A stretch of DNA of 64,000 nt from Megascapheus bottae (GCA_024803745.1 JANJXV010000004.1:51097858-51161857), one strand, 5' to 3'; positions 1-12,741 are shown, numbered from the stretch's first letter. Notes: a model not told the origin generated them from the letters alone. A program made the numbers and translations.

Positions 1-118
1 ATAGAAAAAAGCTGGAAGTAGCACTGAGGCTCAAGTGGTAGAGCTCTAGCCTTGAGAAAGTCCAAGGATAGGGCTCAGGCCCTGAGCTCAAGCCCAGGGC
101 TGATAAAAAAATAAACAA
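1..118 (+). mobile_element. dimeric ID/tRNA-like SINE, right part only (cut by window start)
   Basis: The sequence matches the right monomer of the SINE repeated through the window: a 'gaagtggtgctgaggctc'-type start, a 'caagtggtagagctctagcc' core, 'ccctgagctcaagccca' and an A-rich tail. The left monomer lies outside the window. It abuts an L1 fragment, which suggests insertion into L1. Confidence 0.85.
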
Positions 119-124
119 AAATTT

Positions 125-1118
125 AAAAAATCAACTGCCTTCCTATATGCCAACAATGAGAGGAATGAGGCAACAATCAGGAAAGCAACTCCCTTGGCAA
201 TAGTCTCAAAGAAAATAAAGTACCTAAGGATTAACTAAGAATGTAAAGGACCTTTTTGATGAAAAATTTTAAAACCCTGACAAAGGAAATTAAAGCAGAA
301 CTGAGGAAATGGTAAAATTTCCCATGCTCCTGGATTGGAAGAATTAACATTGTGAAAATGGTAATCTTGCCAAGGGCTATCTACAAATTCAATGCAATAC
401 CCATCAATATTCCAGTGTCATTATTTAAAGAAATAGAACTGGTAATCCAACATTTCATATGGAATAATAAAAGACTCCATATAGCAAAACAATTCTTAGC
501 AGAAAGAACAGTGCAGGAGGAATTTCAACACCAAAATTTAGACTCTATTACAGAGCTATAATAACTAAAACAGCTTGGTACCTGCACAAGGACAGGCCTG
601 AGGACCAATGGAATAAAACTGAGGACTCAGATATTAACCCACAGATCTATGGACAACTAATCTTTGATAAGGCAAATAAAGTTGGATCCTTCTTTGTCAC
701 CCTGCACCAGGATCAACTCCAAATGGATCAAAGACCTGGAGGTAAAAGCAAATACACTGAAAACTTTTCAAGAAGGAATAGAAGATACACTATATCTCCT
801 TGGCACAGGTCGAAACTTTCTTAATAAGGACCAAGAAACACAACAAATCAAAGAAAGGCTGGATAAGTGGGGCTGCATTAAACTTCGGAACTTCTATATA
901 GTAAAGGACAAACTAACTAGAAAGCCTACTGAGTGGGAGAATACATTCACTAAACATACAAAAGACAAAGGCCTCATATCTAAAATATATCAACAGCTCA
1001 AAAAATTGAATCACCCCAAAACTAATCTGCAAAGAAACAACTATGTCATTAAAAGATGGTCCAAAGACTTAAAGAGAATCTTCTCTGAAGAAGAAATAAG
1101 AATGGCCTATAAATATTC
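125..1118 (+). pseudogene. L1 ORF2 fragment, region after the reverse transcriptase core
   Basis: This sense-strand piece of L1 ORF2 translates in segments typical of the ORF2p part after the RT core, for example [28 protein letters not shown] and ENTFTKHTKDKGLISKIYQQ. Two open pieces survive (352-561 and 664-1146), separated by stops and a frameshift. The L1 match stops near 1118 without an L1 3'UTR or poly(A), so it is truncated at both ends. ORF2p is the endonuclease/reverse transcriptase that copies L1 RNA at a nicked target. This copy cannot encode it. The same region occurs in better form on the minus strand at 8.5-10 kb. Confidence 0.9.
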
Positions 1119-1349
1119 AGGTTATAAGAAATATTCTAATACTTGAGTTTATCACATATGAAACATTCTTATATTTTCTTGGGAGAAGAATAATTTCAAA
1201 GAATGAAACTCGACATGGAGTTAAAATTTTAAAAAATTAATTTATGATAGTAATTTTCAATCTCACACTTTTGACTGCATAGCTTAACATTCTAACAAAT
1301 TGATCTCCATTATTCTTTAGTCTAAATCTTAGATTATATTTTTCCTTCT

Positions 1350-1528
1350 CTGGAGCTTGAACTCAGAGTCTAGGCCCTTCCCATTAGCCTTCTCAATGCT
1401 TGTGCTCTTTCAATTGAGCCATAGCCCTACTTCAAGCTTTTTCTGTTGATGTGTTACCAAGGAATTGAACCCAGGGCTTTGTGCATGTTAAGCAAGCACA
1501 TTACCACTAGGCCACACTACTGGCCATA
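1350..1528 (-). mobile_element. dimeric ID/tRNA-like SINE, degenerate
   Basis: On the minus strand the order is left monomer (accept-arm and B-box-like 'gggttcaattcc'), a linker, then the right monomer with 'tggctcaattgaaagagc'. Many substitutions make it an old copy. Confidence 0.75.
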
Positions 1529-2230
1529 CTTTCTTCTTTTTGAAGAGGGGTGAAATATGTGGGCCAAATTATCCTCAAGAATACATGTGTATCTTTCCAG
1601 GACATCAAATTACTTTTATTCAGGCACATCGTCAATAAAGAAGGTACATATACAAGAAAGGAAAATTAATGGCATCATTTGATCTTACAAACTTAAAAAA
1701 TTACTTTTTTTGAAGAAAATTGCTGAAAAATTATAGTTCCACTGGAGCAAAAGACACAGACCTAAACTAAAGGTCTTGATTTTTCTAAACAGAAGTTACA
1801 TAGTAAAATCTCATTAAAGTAGGTAGTTTTAGTGGTATGTAGACATATTTATGTCAGGATAAACATGTGGAACAAACAACAGACTAGTTGGATTGCCTAC
1901 AAATTTAAAGCTTACAGTGCTGGTTTAGGAATACTGTAAATAAGAAATCTTGAATTGTTTTCAGATTTATACACACAAGTACTTTTTAACCTAGTATGTC
2001 ATTATTAACTTAATGCCAATGAACATAGTACTCTATATTTTTTTCTCTAAACAATTTTTAGAGAACTAGATACCATTTTTATTTTTTTCTGTGACTATAG
2101 TTTGCAAAATGAAGTTTTATTTTCAGCTTTTTGCAAGATTATTCTGCTGTTAGCATATGTACCATGTGTACCGAGGACAGAGTGCTTACTTTAATATAGG
2201 ATTAAATCAAATCTGAAAGACAATAAGCAT
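1529..2230. other. unassigned AT-rich intergenic sequence
   Basis: No coding frame, RNA gene or repeat that I recognise. Confidence 0.6.
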
Positions 2231-2305
2231 TTCTCTCTCTGTCTCTCTCTCTCTCTGTCTCTGTCTCTCTCTGTCTCTCTCTCTGTGTCTCTCTTTCTGT
2301 CTCTG

Positions 2306-2353
<48 letters not shown>
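2231..2353. repeat. CT/CTGT pyrimidine microsatellite
   Basis: About 120 bp of almost pure C/T on the plus strand, mixing (TCTC)n with (TCTGTC)n and ending in pure (CT)n. A homopyrimidine/homopurine tract like this can adopt triplex DNA. Confidence 0.95.
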
Positions 2354-2356
<3 letters not shown>

Positions 2357-3110
2357 TCATCCTTAGTACTATTTAGTGAACTTGTCCTTTCAAGGACACC
2401 TTGGTAAGGTGCTTACTGATTGAACACAGTAGCTAAAGGGAGCAGACACATGACATAGTGTTGCCAACTGCTTTCCATCAACCCACAGTGCCCTTTGGAT
2501 GCTATTTACCAAGGATGCATGAAGTCTGCCAAAAACTTAGTGGAGAATCACTGGCTGGAGTTAAATGTGAAGTAGAGGTTGCAAGGCCAACAGCAAGAAT
2601 TTCATTGATACTATTGAGTACAAGGAAATCAATAAAACAACCATCTGATAAAGCAGCAACAACATAATTTTAAAGATTAGTAGTGATTCCAAAGTGTGTT
2701 TCAAAGTGATAATCAAATACATGTAGCTACAGAAAATGTGATGTATTTCACTCTGTAAAGCATGACTTTCTGTTTAGATCAAGTGACTCCTTCTAAATTA
2801 ATTTTACAAGTTTTCAATTACAAGTATCTTCATGCATGCATGAAAAGCAAAGCAATAACCGTGAATATATTGCTTCCCATGACAGAATGTTACAGCTAGA
2901 TCATGCCAGCTATTTATTACAGCAGTAGAAACTCCAAACTGCTAACCAAATTGCATTGATTCTTACAATAATTAACTTTTTGAACTTCAATTCAATAATT
3001 ATAGCAAATCCTCTTTGAAGTTCATTCTGTTGAAAATGACTGTTGAATTTTCTTTTTCAGATATTCCTTGCTGTGGAATCTGACTGAAATCATTGTACAT
3101 GTTTCTTTGG
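2354..3110. other. unassigned intergenic sequence
   Basis: The 69-codon frame at 2458-2667 has no recognisable domain or codon pattern. Nothing else is supported. Confidence 0.55.
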
Positions 3111-3120
3111 GGTTTTTTTT

Positions 3121-3134
3121 GTTGTTGTTGTTTT

Positions 3135-3192
<58 letters not shown>
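3121..3192. repeat. (GTT)n followed by (TG)n(CG)n microsatellite
   Basis: A short GTT run leads into a strictly alternating pyrimidine-purine tract at 3139-3192 that ends in CGCGCGCG. The 78-codon minus-strand frame across it (poly-His/Thr) is just the repeat translated. Confidence 0.95.
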
Positions 3193-3193
<1 letters not shown>

Positions 3194-4445
3194 TAAGGTC
3201 CCTTTCAGTAACACTCTTTCTATGGTCATATACACATCATATCAAAAAACTCTTTAATATTAAGGGAATTAAGGTTTCAGGTTTGTAGTTATCAATGATG
3301 TGTTATAAATCATACACATACGTAGGTGGCTATCTTGAATGGAGGGCCAGGAACAGGCCAAGAACTCATTTTTAAAAATCTCCTGCCCCATGAAGTTCTC
3401 CTTTTTCTCTTGTGAGAAGCTCTTTGGAAGTCTGATCACATTGGCCTATAATACTCTGCACACACAAGATATAAATGTTTTGTGGGAGGGGAGGTATGGG
3501 TAGTAGTCTCACAAGTAATTGCTCTTCTTGCAATTCACATTTTATTTGTCACTAAAATATCTTATTGAACTTAAATCAAGATTACATATTTCTACAAAGC
3601 AGACATGATTTTGATCCTGGATATAACGTTATGGTATAAGAAATATGCAATTTTTACTTCGTGTTATATGAGATGCTTCATTGCTGCTTTCTAGTTTACT
3701 AATTCAAGTTAGTAAGATCTATAAAACTAATGATGACTATATCAACTTAGCTGATATGCAATGTCTACAACTATTAGACAACCAGACCCACAATACCCCA
3801 TTTTTTCAAACAGTGGAATATATAGGCTAAATGTTATTGATCCTTTTTCTCTAATTTCTTATGATTGTTCGTTCCATTTCATTCTCACTTAAAAAATCAT
3901 TAGACTTCAGGAATAGAATATGTTTATAATATTGCCAATGAAAATAAACTTGTAAGCATTAGAACTTATAGAATGTGCATAGAAGACAAAATGGCTTTTA
4001 ATATCATTCAGAGGAAGCTGTTTTAGTGCCCTAAATTTAAAGTGTTTATTGAATGTTTTGTACAAGAAAATCAATATATTCAATACATCACCTTAATTAT
4101 TTTCATGCTCAGGTATTTAGAGTTCAGGGAACTATTCCAAAACAAAGTAAAGAAGGAGATTTCAAATAATTATGTTATACTTATTGAGTGATCAGCTAGC
4201 TCAGATATAAAAGGCCATAAGCAAATTAGACACTGACTTGACAACACAAGGAAACAAAGTAATCTAAAGGAAAGAGTTAAACTTGAGGTTCAAAATGGAT
4301 GATGTATGATGATAGAAGTGATAAACTGAAAATTGCACCTAGAAAGTTTTGTTACAAACATTACCTGGAAACAATAGAGGCAGTGCAATTTGGAGCCACA
4401 AATACCAAAGATAAAATCTAAGAAAGTTTAAAGATAGTGCCTTTC
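3193..4445. other. unassigned AT-rich intergenic sequence
   Basis: No gene or clearly recognised repeat. Confidence 0.55.
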
Positions 4446-4447
4446 AA

Positions 4448-4575
4448 GAAAGGTCATTGTGGTTTATGCTGGAAATCTTCCCTACTCAAGAGACTGAGTT
4501 CCAAAGATCTAGGCTCAAAGCTAGCCAGGAAAGGGAAGGCCATGAGATTATTTCCTATTAAACACCCAAAAGCCT
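4448..4575 (+). mobile_element. B1/7SL-ID fused SINE, 5' part, old
   Basis: It resembles the 7SL-like left half seen at 29816: a 'gtggtttatgctggaaatc' start, 'actcaagagactgag', then 'ctagccaggaaag'. The ID half is lost or unrecognisable. Confidence 0.6.
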
Positions 4576-4677
4576 AAAATGTTTGGGAACAAAGATCTTC
4601 AACCGCTTTCCTCTTCAGGGTGGTCCCATTTTATATTTCCACAAAAATCTGAGAATCAGCCCTATTAATTTGTGACT

Positions 4678-5383
4678 TTCCTTCTTTTTTTAATTTTTTT
4701 AAATTTTTTTATTGTAATTAGTAAAAGGGTTACATGATATTTGCCAGATAGAAGGTGTGTTGCTCCTCTCCGGGGCAGCAACACGGGAACGGGGGAGGGA
4801 CACACAGGGCCAGCCTGTAGTCTGCTGCCAGACCCGCGAAACTGCGGGGGGTTCAATCGAGTCACATACACAGAGATGCCTTAAGAGAGGTATGCAAAAG
4901 AACCGAATGCCTGGTCAAAGCCCTTTAATCGCAGCTGAGCCAGAATCAGGCTTCAGGGATGGAGGCTAGGCCCCAACAAAGGTGCATTAATTCACATACA
5001 TTGATACCCTTTCACATGTCTTGGTACCCATTACCCTCCCCCCCACACCCCCCACCCGTCTTGGTTTTCCCCCCTTCCTTATCAAATTTCAAATAACCAA
5101 ATAAAAATAAATTGAATATATCAGATAACAAAGTGAGATACTATAACAATGTGAGATAACCAAGAGACAGCAAAGGAGATGAGAGACAACATAGTACATT
5201 AAGGACAACAATCATTCGTTATATGGCTTTTGTTTCAATATCCTGGAGGTCCTTTCGATTAGCTTCATACTATATGGCCTTATGTATCAAGATTTGGTCT
5301 ATTGCAGATCTCTACTCGTAGAGCCCAAGGTTTCTACTGATTATGATGAATGAGGGAAACCATTGAGCCTAAGTTCCTTCTTT
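4678..5383 (-). mobile_element. 5'-truncated L1 3' end with TSD, hosting a solo LTR
   Basis: This antisense L1 3' end consists of a poly(T) run, the ATTGTAATTAGTAAAAGGGTT terminus, the C-rich complement of the G-rich 3'UTR tract, and the last stretch of ORF2. A 10-bp direct repeat (ttccttcttt) at 4678-4687 and 5374-5383 brackets it. The right-hand copy partly coincides with L1 sequence, so that edge is uncertain. The element is interrupted at 4758-4978 by an LTR. Confidence 0.85.
4758..4978 (-). mobile_element. solo LTR of a class II-like endogenous retrovirus
   Basis: A 221-bp GC-richer block sits inside the L1 3'UTR. On the minus strand it starts TGTTGGGG and ends GCAACA, so it has TG...CA termini. 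It is flanked by a perfect 6-bp duplication, AAGGTG, at 4752-4757 and 4979-4984. An ATTAAA-type poly(A) signal lies on its minus strand. There is no internal region, so it is the product of LTR-LTR recombination. Six-base duplications and TGTTGGG ends are known for betaretrovirus/IAP-like elements. The family name is not established, and the two ORFs across it (4665-4871 minus, 4757-4969 plus) are not genes. Confidence 0.88.
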
Positions 5384-7005
5384 ATGTGGAGAAAGCAGCT
5401 GCCACTCTTATTGTTGCTGTTAATTTGCAATGAATATGTGACCTCAGTCCCAGCATTTTGATTTTGATTGACAATAGTTTTATAATGTCAAAATCAATTA
5501 TATATATTACCATTTATTTGATTATAAGGAATGCAGTATTATATTTACTTATTTTGTTTTTATATATTTGTGTAATTGAATATCCTATATATGAGTTTTC
5601 TACTGAAATAGTTAACGTAGTGTAAAAGAGTATCAAATGATAATTAAATGGGTTACAATACTATAGTATATTGACATCTTTTATTTCCATTTTATTGTGC
5701 TTAAGTTTTGCTAAAAGGTATCTATACTATATGTAAATATAATTTATTTCTCATTTAAAGCATTCATTTATGAAAGAAATAATAAGGAAAGAATTGTTGA
5801 TAACTTACACTATGAGAGATAATTACTATAAACTTTAGGTAAATATTCTGCCAAGAATCTCTTTGATTAGGAAGATAGAGAACAAAATATAAAAATAGAT
5901 CTTGATGCTAGATTCCATTCCTCATAATTCTAACTGCAGGGAAACAAAAACAACAACAACAAACTAAGGATGCCACAAATATTATTGTACTTCTGTATAA
6001 TGTTATTACTTTTTCACATTGTTTTCAGACCATCCATTCCATTTGAAAACTAAAATGATATGAGGAACCATGTGACCATGTGGAAGAGATAGTTACTCCT
6101 CTAAAAACAAAGATGCTGAGACATAGGACAGATGGTAGTAGACCTACAGTCATGCAGTAAAGCAGGAACTAATTTGGCAAAAAAAACAAGTACTTTGATT
6201 CACCACCCATGCTATTCAATGGCACATGTTTTAGAAAGTTTTTTTTGTCCTGTCTGGAAGTACTAATGTGGTTATGAGCATTCTCTCCATTTTTAAGTAA
6301 TTATTTTATCAAAGTTATAAAAATTAAGCATTGTTATTTTGCACACCAGTACTTTTTTTGTTTCTCTTCTTAGAAGAGGGGAAACAACAGCAAAGGCAAC
6401 ACTATTGAAAGATCCTTGTGACTATTAACGTATGTAATTTTCTGACCCTAGAAAACCATGCTGTAAATAAAAATGATAGTGAAATTGTTCATATAAAAGT
6501 TATTGTCACCAGATGCAGCTAGTCTTATTGATGCAGTAATTTTTTGGAGTCATTGCTATAATTTATCCTAACATTATAGTTGTACTAAAGGATTTCTTTC
6601 AGAAGAATACGTTCTGAAAAATAACATTTTAAAGAATTATTACACTAAAAGAAAAGTTCACATATTTGATTCAGCTTATAATACTACCTTCAAAGACTTC
6701 TCTTCTCTCCTCTTCTTATCCTGCCTCATCTCCCTCCTCTTCTCCTGTTCAAAACAAAACCTGACAAAATTAAATCAGAGAATAAACAGAAGTAATGAAA
6801 TTTAGAAATATAGAGCACCATGCTTAAACAGGTTTGAAATATAGCAAACATGTCAAATGTGTATAATTTTGTGCAAATAATTTTCAAAACTAAGAAAAAT
6901 GGATAGAACTATTGGGATAAAAGAGAATTACAGACTGGAATTGGACACAGAGTAGAGAGGATAAAGAGAGTTCTCTGGATAAATCTCATGTACTTTATAT
7001 TCATG
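5384..7005. other. unassigned AT-rich intergenic sequence
   Basis: Contains a short (AAC)n run near 5947-5963 and a pyrimidine-rich patch near 6690-6750. No gene is supported. Confidence 0.55.
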
Positions 7006-7007
7006 AA

Positions 7008-7125
7008 CCATGTGGAGCTGTAGCACAAGGAATATTGCAGTAACCTTGAGATGAAGAGCTTAAGGACAATACCCAGGCCCAGAGTTCAAGTCCCACATGC
7101 TCAACAACAACAACAACAACAAAAG
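7008..7125 (+). mobile_element. ID-like half of a fused SINE with (CAA)n tail
   Basis: Matches the ID half of the 29816 element: 'gagatgaagagctta', 'cccaggcccagagttcaagt', then (CAA)n at 7105-7122. Only the 3' half is present. Confidence 0.7.
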
Positions 7126-8139
7126 ATATCACATAAGAAAGCATGAACATGTAAGTGTCTGTAATAATGAACACTCTTTTACTACCATTTCTACATAGAG
7201 GTGACAATCATAATTTTTTTTCCTGCTGAACTAATTAAGTAGTCCTTGACCACTGTATTTTGCGTTGAGCATTTCACAGCAAAGATATTACTAATACTTT
7301 TCAATGACAGGGCTTCTCCATCAATACCTGTGAAATACTGATATTATTTTGTGATATTTCAAAATTAGTTTCTAGAAATATCTGTAAATGTAAGAGACAT
7401 CTGCAGATATACAGTGACTACCATTAGATTTTTAGACGTTTTTACATATTTCCTAAAAATGTATTCTGCAAATTTCATGTCATTTTAAAATTAAATTCTT
7501 GATCCCAACAGCCATTTCTATAGAAGTACTTCTACAGGTATTACCAAAACCTTTATACAAGGATACTGATAGGGAAATAGAGTTCGGAGTTTTGACAATA
7601 AATGAGTGTGTGTGTGGGGGAATCAATGATTGCCTGGGCAGGGAGAGATTAGCTGCCTACCTCAGCACAGTTAACACGAATCTCTCTGGCTACAGGAAGA
7701 AACACGAAAGACACTTCATGGAAAATGCTAACATTCTCCACCTCAAGTCCATTTTTCAAGATATAGTTAAATATTGGTTATCTTCCTATAACTTAAATCA
7801 ATTAACTTATTTACGCATTGGGGATATTTTTGCTTCATTTCCCTCTCAATGAAAGCATTGCTGCAATACTCCAGGCAATTCTAGCCTTGAATTCCTCCTG
7901 AGGATATTGTTCATTTAAAGAAAGGCTGCATAGCTGGCAAGTTCTATAATGTAGAAAAATATATATCAGGTTCATACAAATCAGCAGGCCAATGAGTGAT
8001 GTACTGTTGAATTTCAGAAGATACTAAACTTTAATATGAAGTGCCTTAGGAGGTTTCCTTTCATAAATACAGAATGAAATAATATGTGTAAAACTCAAAG
8101 GTAACATTGATAAGTTTCCTCCTCACTGAAAATGTCCAT
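7126..8139. other. unassigned intergenic sequence
   Basis: The 117-codon frame at 7499-7852 is the longest here. It shows no domain, no splice-site context and no similarity that I recognise. Confidence 0.55.
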
Positions 8140-8467
8140 TAGAAGCATTTTCTTTTTTTTTCCATATATTTTTTGTTGTAATTAATAGAAGGGTTACATT
8201 ATATCCACCAGATAGAAGGTGCAATACTTCACAAACATTGATACCCTTTCTCATGTCTTGGTCCCCATCCCCCACATTCCCACCTCCTCATCTTGATTTC
8301 CCCCCCTTCCCTATCAGATTTCAAATAACCAGATACACATATATAAAATATATCAGAAAACTAGGTGAGATACTTTAAAAACCTAAGATAACCTAGGGAC
8401 AGCAAAAGAGATGAGAGATAACATAGTACATTAAGTACAACAATCACACATTATGTAGCTTTTGTAT

Positions 8468-11400
8468 CTATATCCAGGAAGTCATTTCATTCAGTGTCAT
8501 ACTATATAACCTTATGTATCTAGGTTTCGTTCTATTGTAAATCTCTGCTAGGAGAGCCCAAGGTTTCTACTGTTTAGGACAAATGAGGCAAACCAATGAG
8601 CCTATGTCCTTTGAGTTTGGCTTACTTAATATGTTTTTGTCTAAGTCTTTACATTTCCTTACAAATAGGGCAATGTCGTTTTTATTGACAGCAGCATAGA
8701 ATTCCATTGTGTATAAACACCACATCTTGTTGATACACTCATCAACAGAGGTGCATCTGGGTTGGTTCCACATCTTTGCTATGGTAAATAGTGCTTCAAT
8801 GAACATTGTTGTACTAGTGGATTTAGTATGTCCTTGTTTCGGAACGATTGGGTAAATTTCAAACAATGGAATTTCTGGGTCATAGGGGAGTTCTATGTTT
8901 AGTCTCTTGAGGAAGTGCCATAATGCTTTCCATAGTGGTTGAATGGGTTTGCACTCCCAACAAAAGTGTACTAGTGATCCCTCCTGGCTGCATCCCCTCC
9001 AGCATCTGTTGTTATTAGATATCTTGATCCAGCCATTCTAACTGGAGTGAGGTGGAATCTTAGAGTTGTTTTGATTTGCATTTATTTCATGGCCAGAGAT
9101 GTCAAGCATTTCTTCATGTGTCTATAGGCCATTCTTATTTCTTCTTCAGAGAAGACTCTTTAAAAATGTCTTTGGCCCATCTTTTAATGGGATGGTTGTT
9201 TCTTTGGAGATTAGTTTGGGAGTGATTCAATTTTTTGAGCTGTTGATATATTTTAGATATGAGTCTTTTGTACTTTTTATGTTTAGTGAAGATATTCTCC
9301 CACTCAGTAGGCTTTCTAGTTAATTTTCTAGCTGTGTCCTTTGCCATACAGAAGCTCTGTGATTTGATGCAGTCCTACTTATCCAGACTTTCTCTGATTT
9401 GTTGTGTTTTGGGGTCTTACTAAGAAAGTTTCGACCTGTGACAAGGAGACCTAGTGTATCTCCTTTATTGTAAAGATTTCAGTGTATTTGCTTTTACCTT
9501 GAGGTTTTTGATCTATTTGGAGTTAATCCTGGTGCAGGGTGACAAAGCAGGATCCAATTTTAGTTGTGTGCAGGTGCTTAACCAGTTCTTATAGAAGAGG
9601 CTGTCTTTCTTCTATTCTATATTTTTGGATCCCTTATCAAAGATTAGTTGGCTATAGGTCTGTGGGTTAATAACTGGGTCCTCAGTTATTTTCCATTGAT
9701 CCCCAGGCCTATTCTTGTGCCTATTCCAACCTGTTTTGGTTATTATAGCTCTGTGATAAAGTCTAAAGTTGGGTATTGAAATTCCTCCTGTGCTGCTTCT
9801 TTCTGCTAAAAATTGTTTTTGCTATATGGGGTCTTTTATTATTCCATATGAAATTCTGGATTGCCTCTTCTATTTCTTTAAAGAATGACATTGGGATATT
9901 GATGGGCATTGCATTGAATTTGTTGATAGCCCTTGGCAAGATTGCCATTTTCACGATGTTAATTCTCCAATCCAGGAGCATGGGAGGTTTTTCCATTTCC
10001 TCAGTTCAGTTTTAATTTCCTTTTACAGGGTTTTAAAGTTTTCATCAAACAGGTCCTTTACATTCTTAGTTAAGCTAATTCCTAGGTACTTTATTTTCTT
10101 TGAGGCTATTGCAAAATGAGTTGTTTTCCTGATTGTTGCCTCGTTCTTCTCACTGTTCGCATATAGGAAGGCAGTTGATTTTGAGGGTTAATTTTAGACC
10201 CAGCTACAATACCAAAGTTTTGAATCAGCTCAAGCAGTTGGGAGTGGAGTCTTTAGGGTTCTTTAAATACAGAATCATGTCATCTGCAAAGAGAGATAGT
10301 TTCACTTCCTCTTTCCCTATTTGGATCCCCTTTATGCTTGCTTCTTGCTTTATTGCTCTGGCTAGGAATACGAATACTATGTTAAAGAGGAGTGGAGAGA
10401 GTGGGCATCCTTCTGTCATTCCTGATTTTAGAGGGAATGGCCTTAGCTTTTCACCATTAAGTATAATGCTAGCTGTGGATTTGTCATACACAGCCATTAT
10501 TATACTGAGGAATGTTCCATGGATTCCTAGTTTCTCCAGAGCTTTTGACATAAAGGGTGTTGGATCTTGTCAAATGCCTTTTCTGCATCTATTGAGACAA
10601 TCATGTGATTCTTGTCCTTGCTCCTGTTGATGTGTTGAATTATATTAATTGATTTGCATATGTTGAATCAGCTTTGCATCCCTGTGATGAATCCTGTTTG
10701 ATCATAGTGTATAATTTTTTTGATGAGTTGCTGACAACGGTTGGCCCATATTTTGTTGAGAAGTTTTGCATCGATATTCATCAAAGAAATGGGTCTGTAG
10801 TTCTCTTTCTTTGATGAATCTCTGTCTGGTTTTGAGATGAGGGTTATAGTGGCTTCATGGAATGAGTTTGCAAAGAGCCTTTGTTTTCAATTTTGTTGAA
10901 GTGCTCAAGGAGTATTGGTGTGAGCTCTGTTTTGAAGTCCTTATAGAATTCAGCTGTGAATCTATCTGGCCCTGGGCTTTTCTTGGGTGGAAGTTCTCTT
11001 ATTGCCATTTATATTTATGTGCTTGAAATAGGTCTGTTTATTTGGATTATGTCTTCTTTGTTCAATGAGGGTATGTTAATATTGGCTAGAAATTCATCCA
11101 TTTCTTCTAAATTCTCAAATTTGTTGGCATAAAGTTTTGAAAAGTATTCCCTCATGATGCTCTGGATCTTGGTAGTTTCTGTCATGATATTCCCATTCTC
11201 ATCTGTGATGTTGTTTATTTGGGTGTGCTCCCTTGTTGTTTTGGTAAGATTTGCTAATGGTCTGTCAATCTTGTTAATTTTTTCAAAGAACCAACTCTTT
11301 CTTTTGTTGATTCTTTCTACAGTTTTTTTTACTCTTATTCATTTAATTCTGGTTTGATTTTAACAATTTGCTTCCTTCTACTGGGACTAGGGTTGGTTTG

Positions 11401-12378
11401 TTGCTCTTTTTCCAAGAGCTTAAGGTGTGACATTAAATTGTTGGTTTGCAATTTTTCCAATTTGTTAAGGTAAGCACTCAGAGCTATAAATTTTCCTCTG
11501 AGTACTGCCTTTGCTGTGTCCCAAAGGAGCTAGTATTTTGTGTGTTCCTTTTTGTTAAATTTCATAAACTGTTGTATTTCTGTTCTGACCTCCTTGATGA
11601 CCCATGGGTGATTCAACAATGTCTTGTTCAATCTCCATGCGTTATAGGGTTTTCGTTGGTGGAGATTGGTGTTTAGTTCTGATTTGTTGTCTGAGAGAAT
11701 GCAGGGAATAATTTAAGTGTTTCTGAATCTGCACAGGTTTGCTTTATGCCCTACAATGTGGTCTATTTTCGAAAATGTTCCATGTGCTGCTGAAAAAAAT
11801 GTATATTGTGATGTTGCTGGGTGAAATACTCTGTAGATATGTCCGTTAGATCTATTTGGCCTATACAGTTGCTCAATTTTGAGTTTCCTCTTTTGAATTT
11901 TTGCCTGGTTAGTCTGTCCATAGGTGAGAGTGATGAGGTAAAGTCACCAGCAATCACTGTGTTTTTCATTTATGTGTGGTTTTAGTGAAAGTAAGATTTG
12001 CTTGATGAAGTTCGGTGCTCCGGGATTAGGTGTGTAGATATATAGGACAGTTATGTCCTCCTGGAGGAGAGATCGCTTTATTAGTGTGTAACATCCTTCT
12101 TTGTCTTTTCTCACTAATTTTAGTTTGAAATCTAATTTATCTGATATGTGGATGGCAACTCCAGCATGTTTATGGGGCCCATTGGCTTGATAAACTTTAT
12201 TCCAATCTCTCACTTTGAAAATATATTTGTTTTTTGGGGCAAGATATGTGTCTTGCAGACAGCAGAATGATGGATCTTGCTTTTTGATCCAACTAGACAG
12301 TCTGTGCCTTTTGATTAGAGAGCTAAGTCCATTGATATTGCGAGTTAGGATTGAAAATTATTTACTAGTTACTGCCAT
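8468..12378 (-). pseudogene. L1 copy 1 ORF2 (endonuclease/reverse transcriptase), inactivated
   Basis: ORF2p makes the target nick (N-terminal APE-like endonuclease) and copies L1 RNA (reverse transcriptase). The likely start ATG is at 12378, by alignment with copy 2, but the seventh codon is already TAA. Endonuclease pieces lie at 11944-12213 (NKVYQANGPHKHAGVAIHIS) and 11763-11969, where the usual GDFN motif reads GDFT. The RT palm, with [11 protein letters not shown] including the catalytic FADD, is in the frame at 10225-10551. The C-terminal part is at 8567-8866 and 9763-9996. The frame is broken many times. The natural stop is at 8468-8470. Confidence 0.9.
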
Positions 12379-12449
12379 TTTTAAAAGCTTTCATTAGGGC
12401 CTGTGGTTTGACAATTCTTGCGGTACTTATGTGGCATGATTATTTTTTT

Positions 12450-12727
12450 TGGGGGGGGGGTCTGGAGGTCTACAGCTCAATTCAGCAACCCAAGAAGGCT
12501 GTGAAAAGGCTGTATCCCCGTTTATTTCAAGTTACAATCTTAAATACTTTCCTTAAAACCAGGAAACTGCCAGGGGTTACATTCCTCCAAAATGGCAATC
12601 AAGTCTCAGATAAGTCAAACAAGAAGCAATTGATGTAGCCCGATGTCATCCTGATAACGGCATATTTCCTTGTGTACTGAGTTGTGCAGGTCCAAGGTCA
12701 CTCTGACTCCACACTCGGTCCCCAACA
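12450..12727 (-). mobile_element. 3' LTR of the nested ERV
   Basis: The minus strand starts TGTTGGGG at 12727 and ends in a C-run plus CA at 12450. An AATAAA poly(A) signal is at plus 12521-12526, placing U3 to the right and a short R-U5 to the left. The terminus matches the solo LTR at 4758-4978, but the body differs, so the two are related class II-like LTRs of different families. Confidence 0.8.
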
Positions 12728-12741
12728 TCTCCCCCATCTTT
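12728..12741 (-). promoter_or_regulatory. polypurine tract of the nested ERV
   Basis: Purine-rich on the minus strand (AAAGATGGGGGAGA) and directly next to the LTR start. This is where a retrovirus primes plus-strand DNA synthesis. It supports the LTR boundary and orientation. Confidence 0.75.

Noticed and set aside
2999..3235. 78-codon minus frame rich in His/Thr
   Set aside because: It is the TG microsatellite translated.
7499..7852. 117-codon plus-strand frame as a gene
   Set aside because: No domain, no splice context, ordinary AT-rich surroundings. Chance frames of this size are expected.
10133..10630. 165-codon plus-strand frame
   Set aside because: It is the complement of L1 ORF2 coding sequence, which runs on the minus strand. 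The same holds for 24925-25296, 25646-26050 and similar frames.
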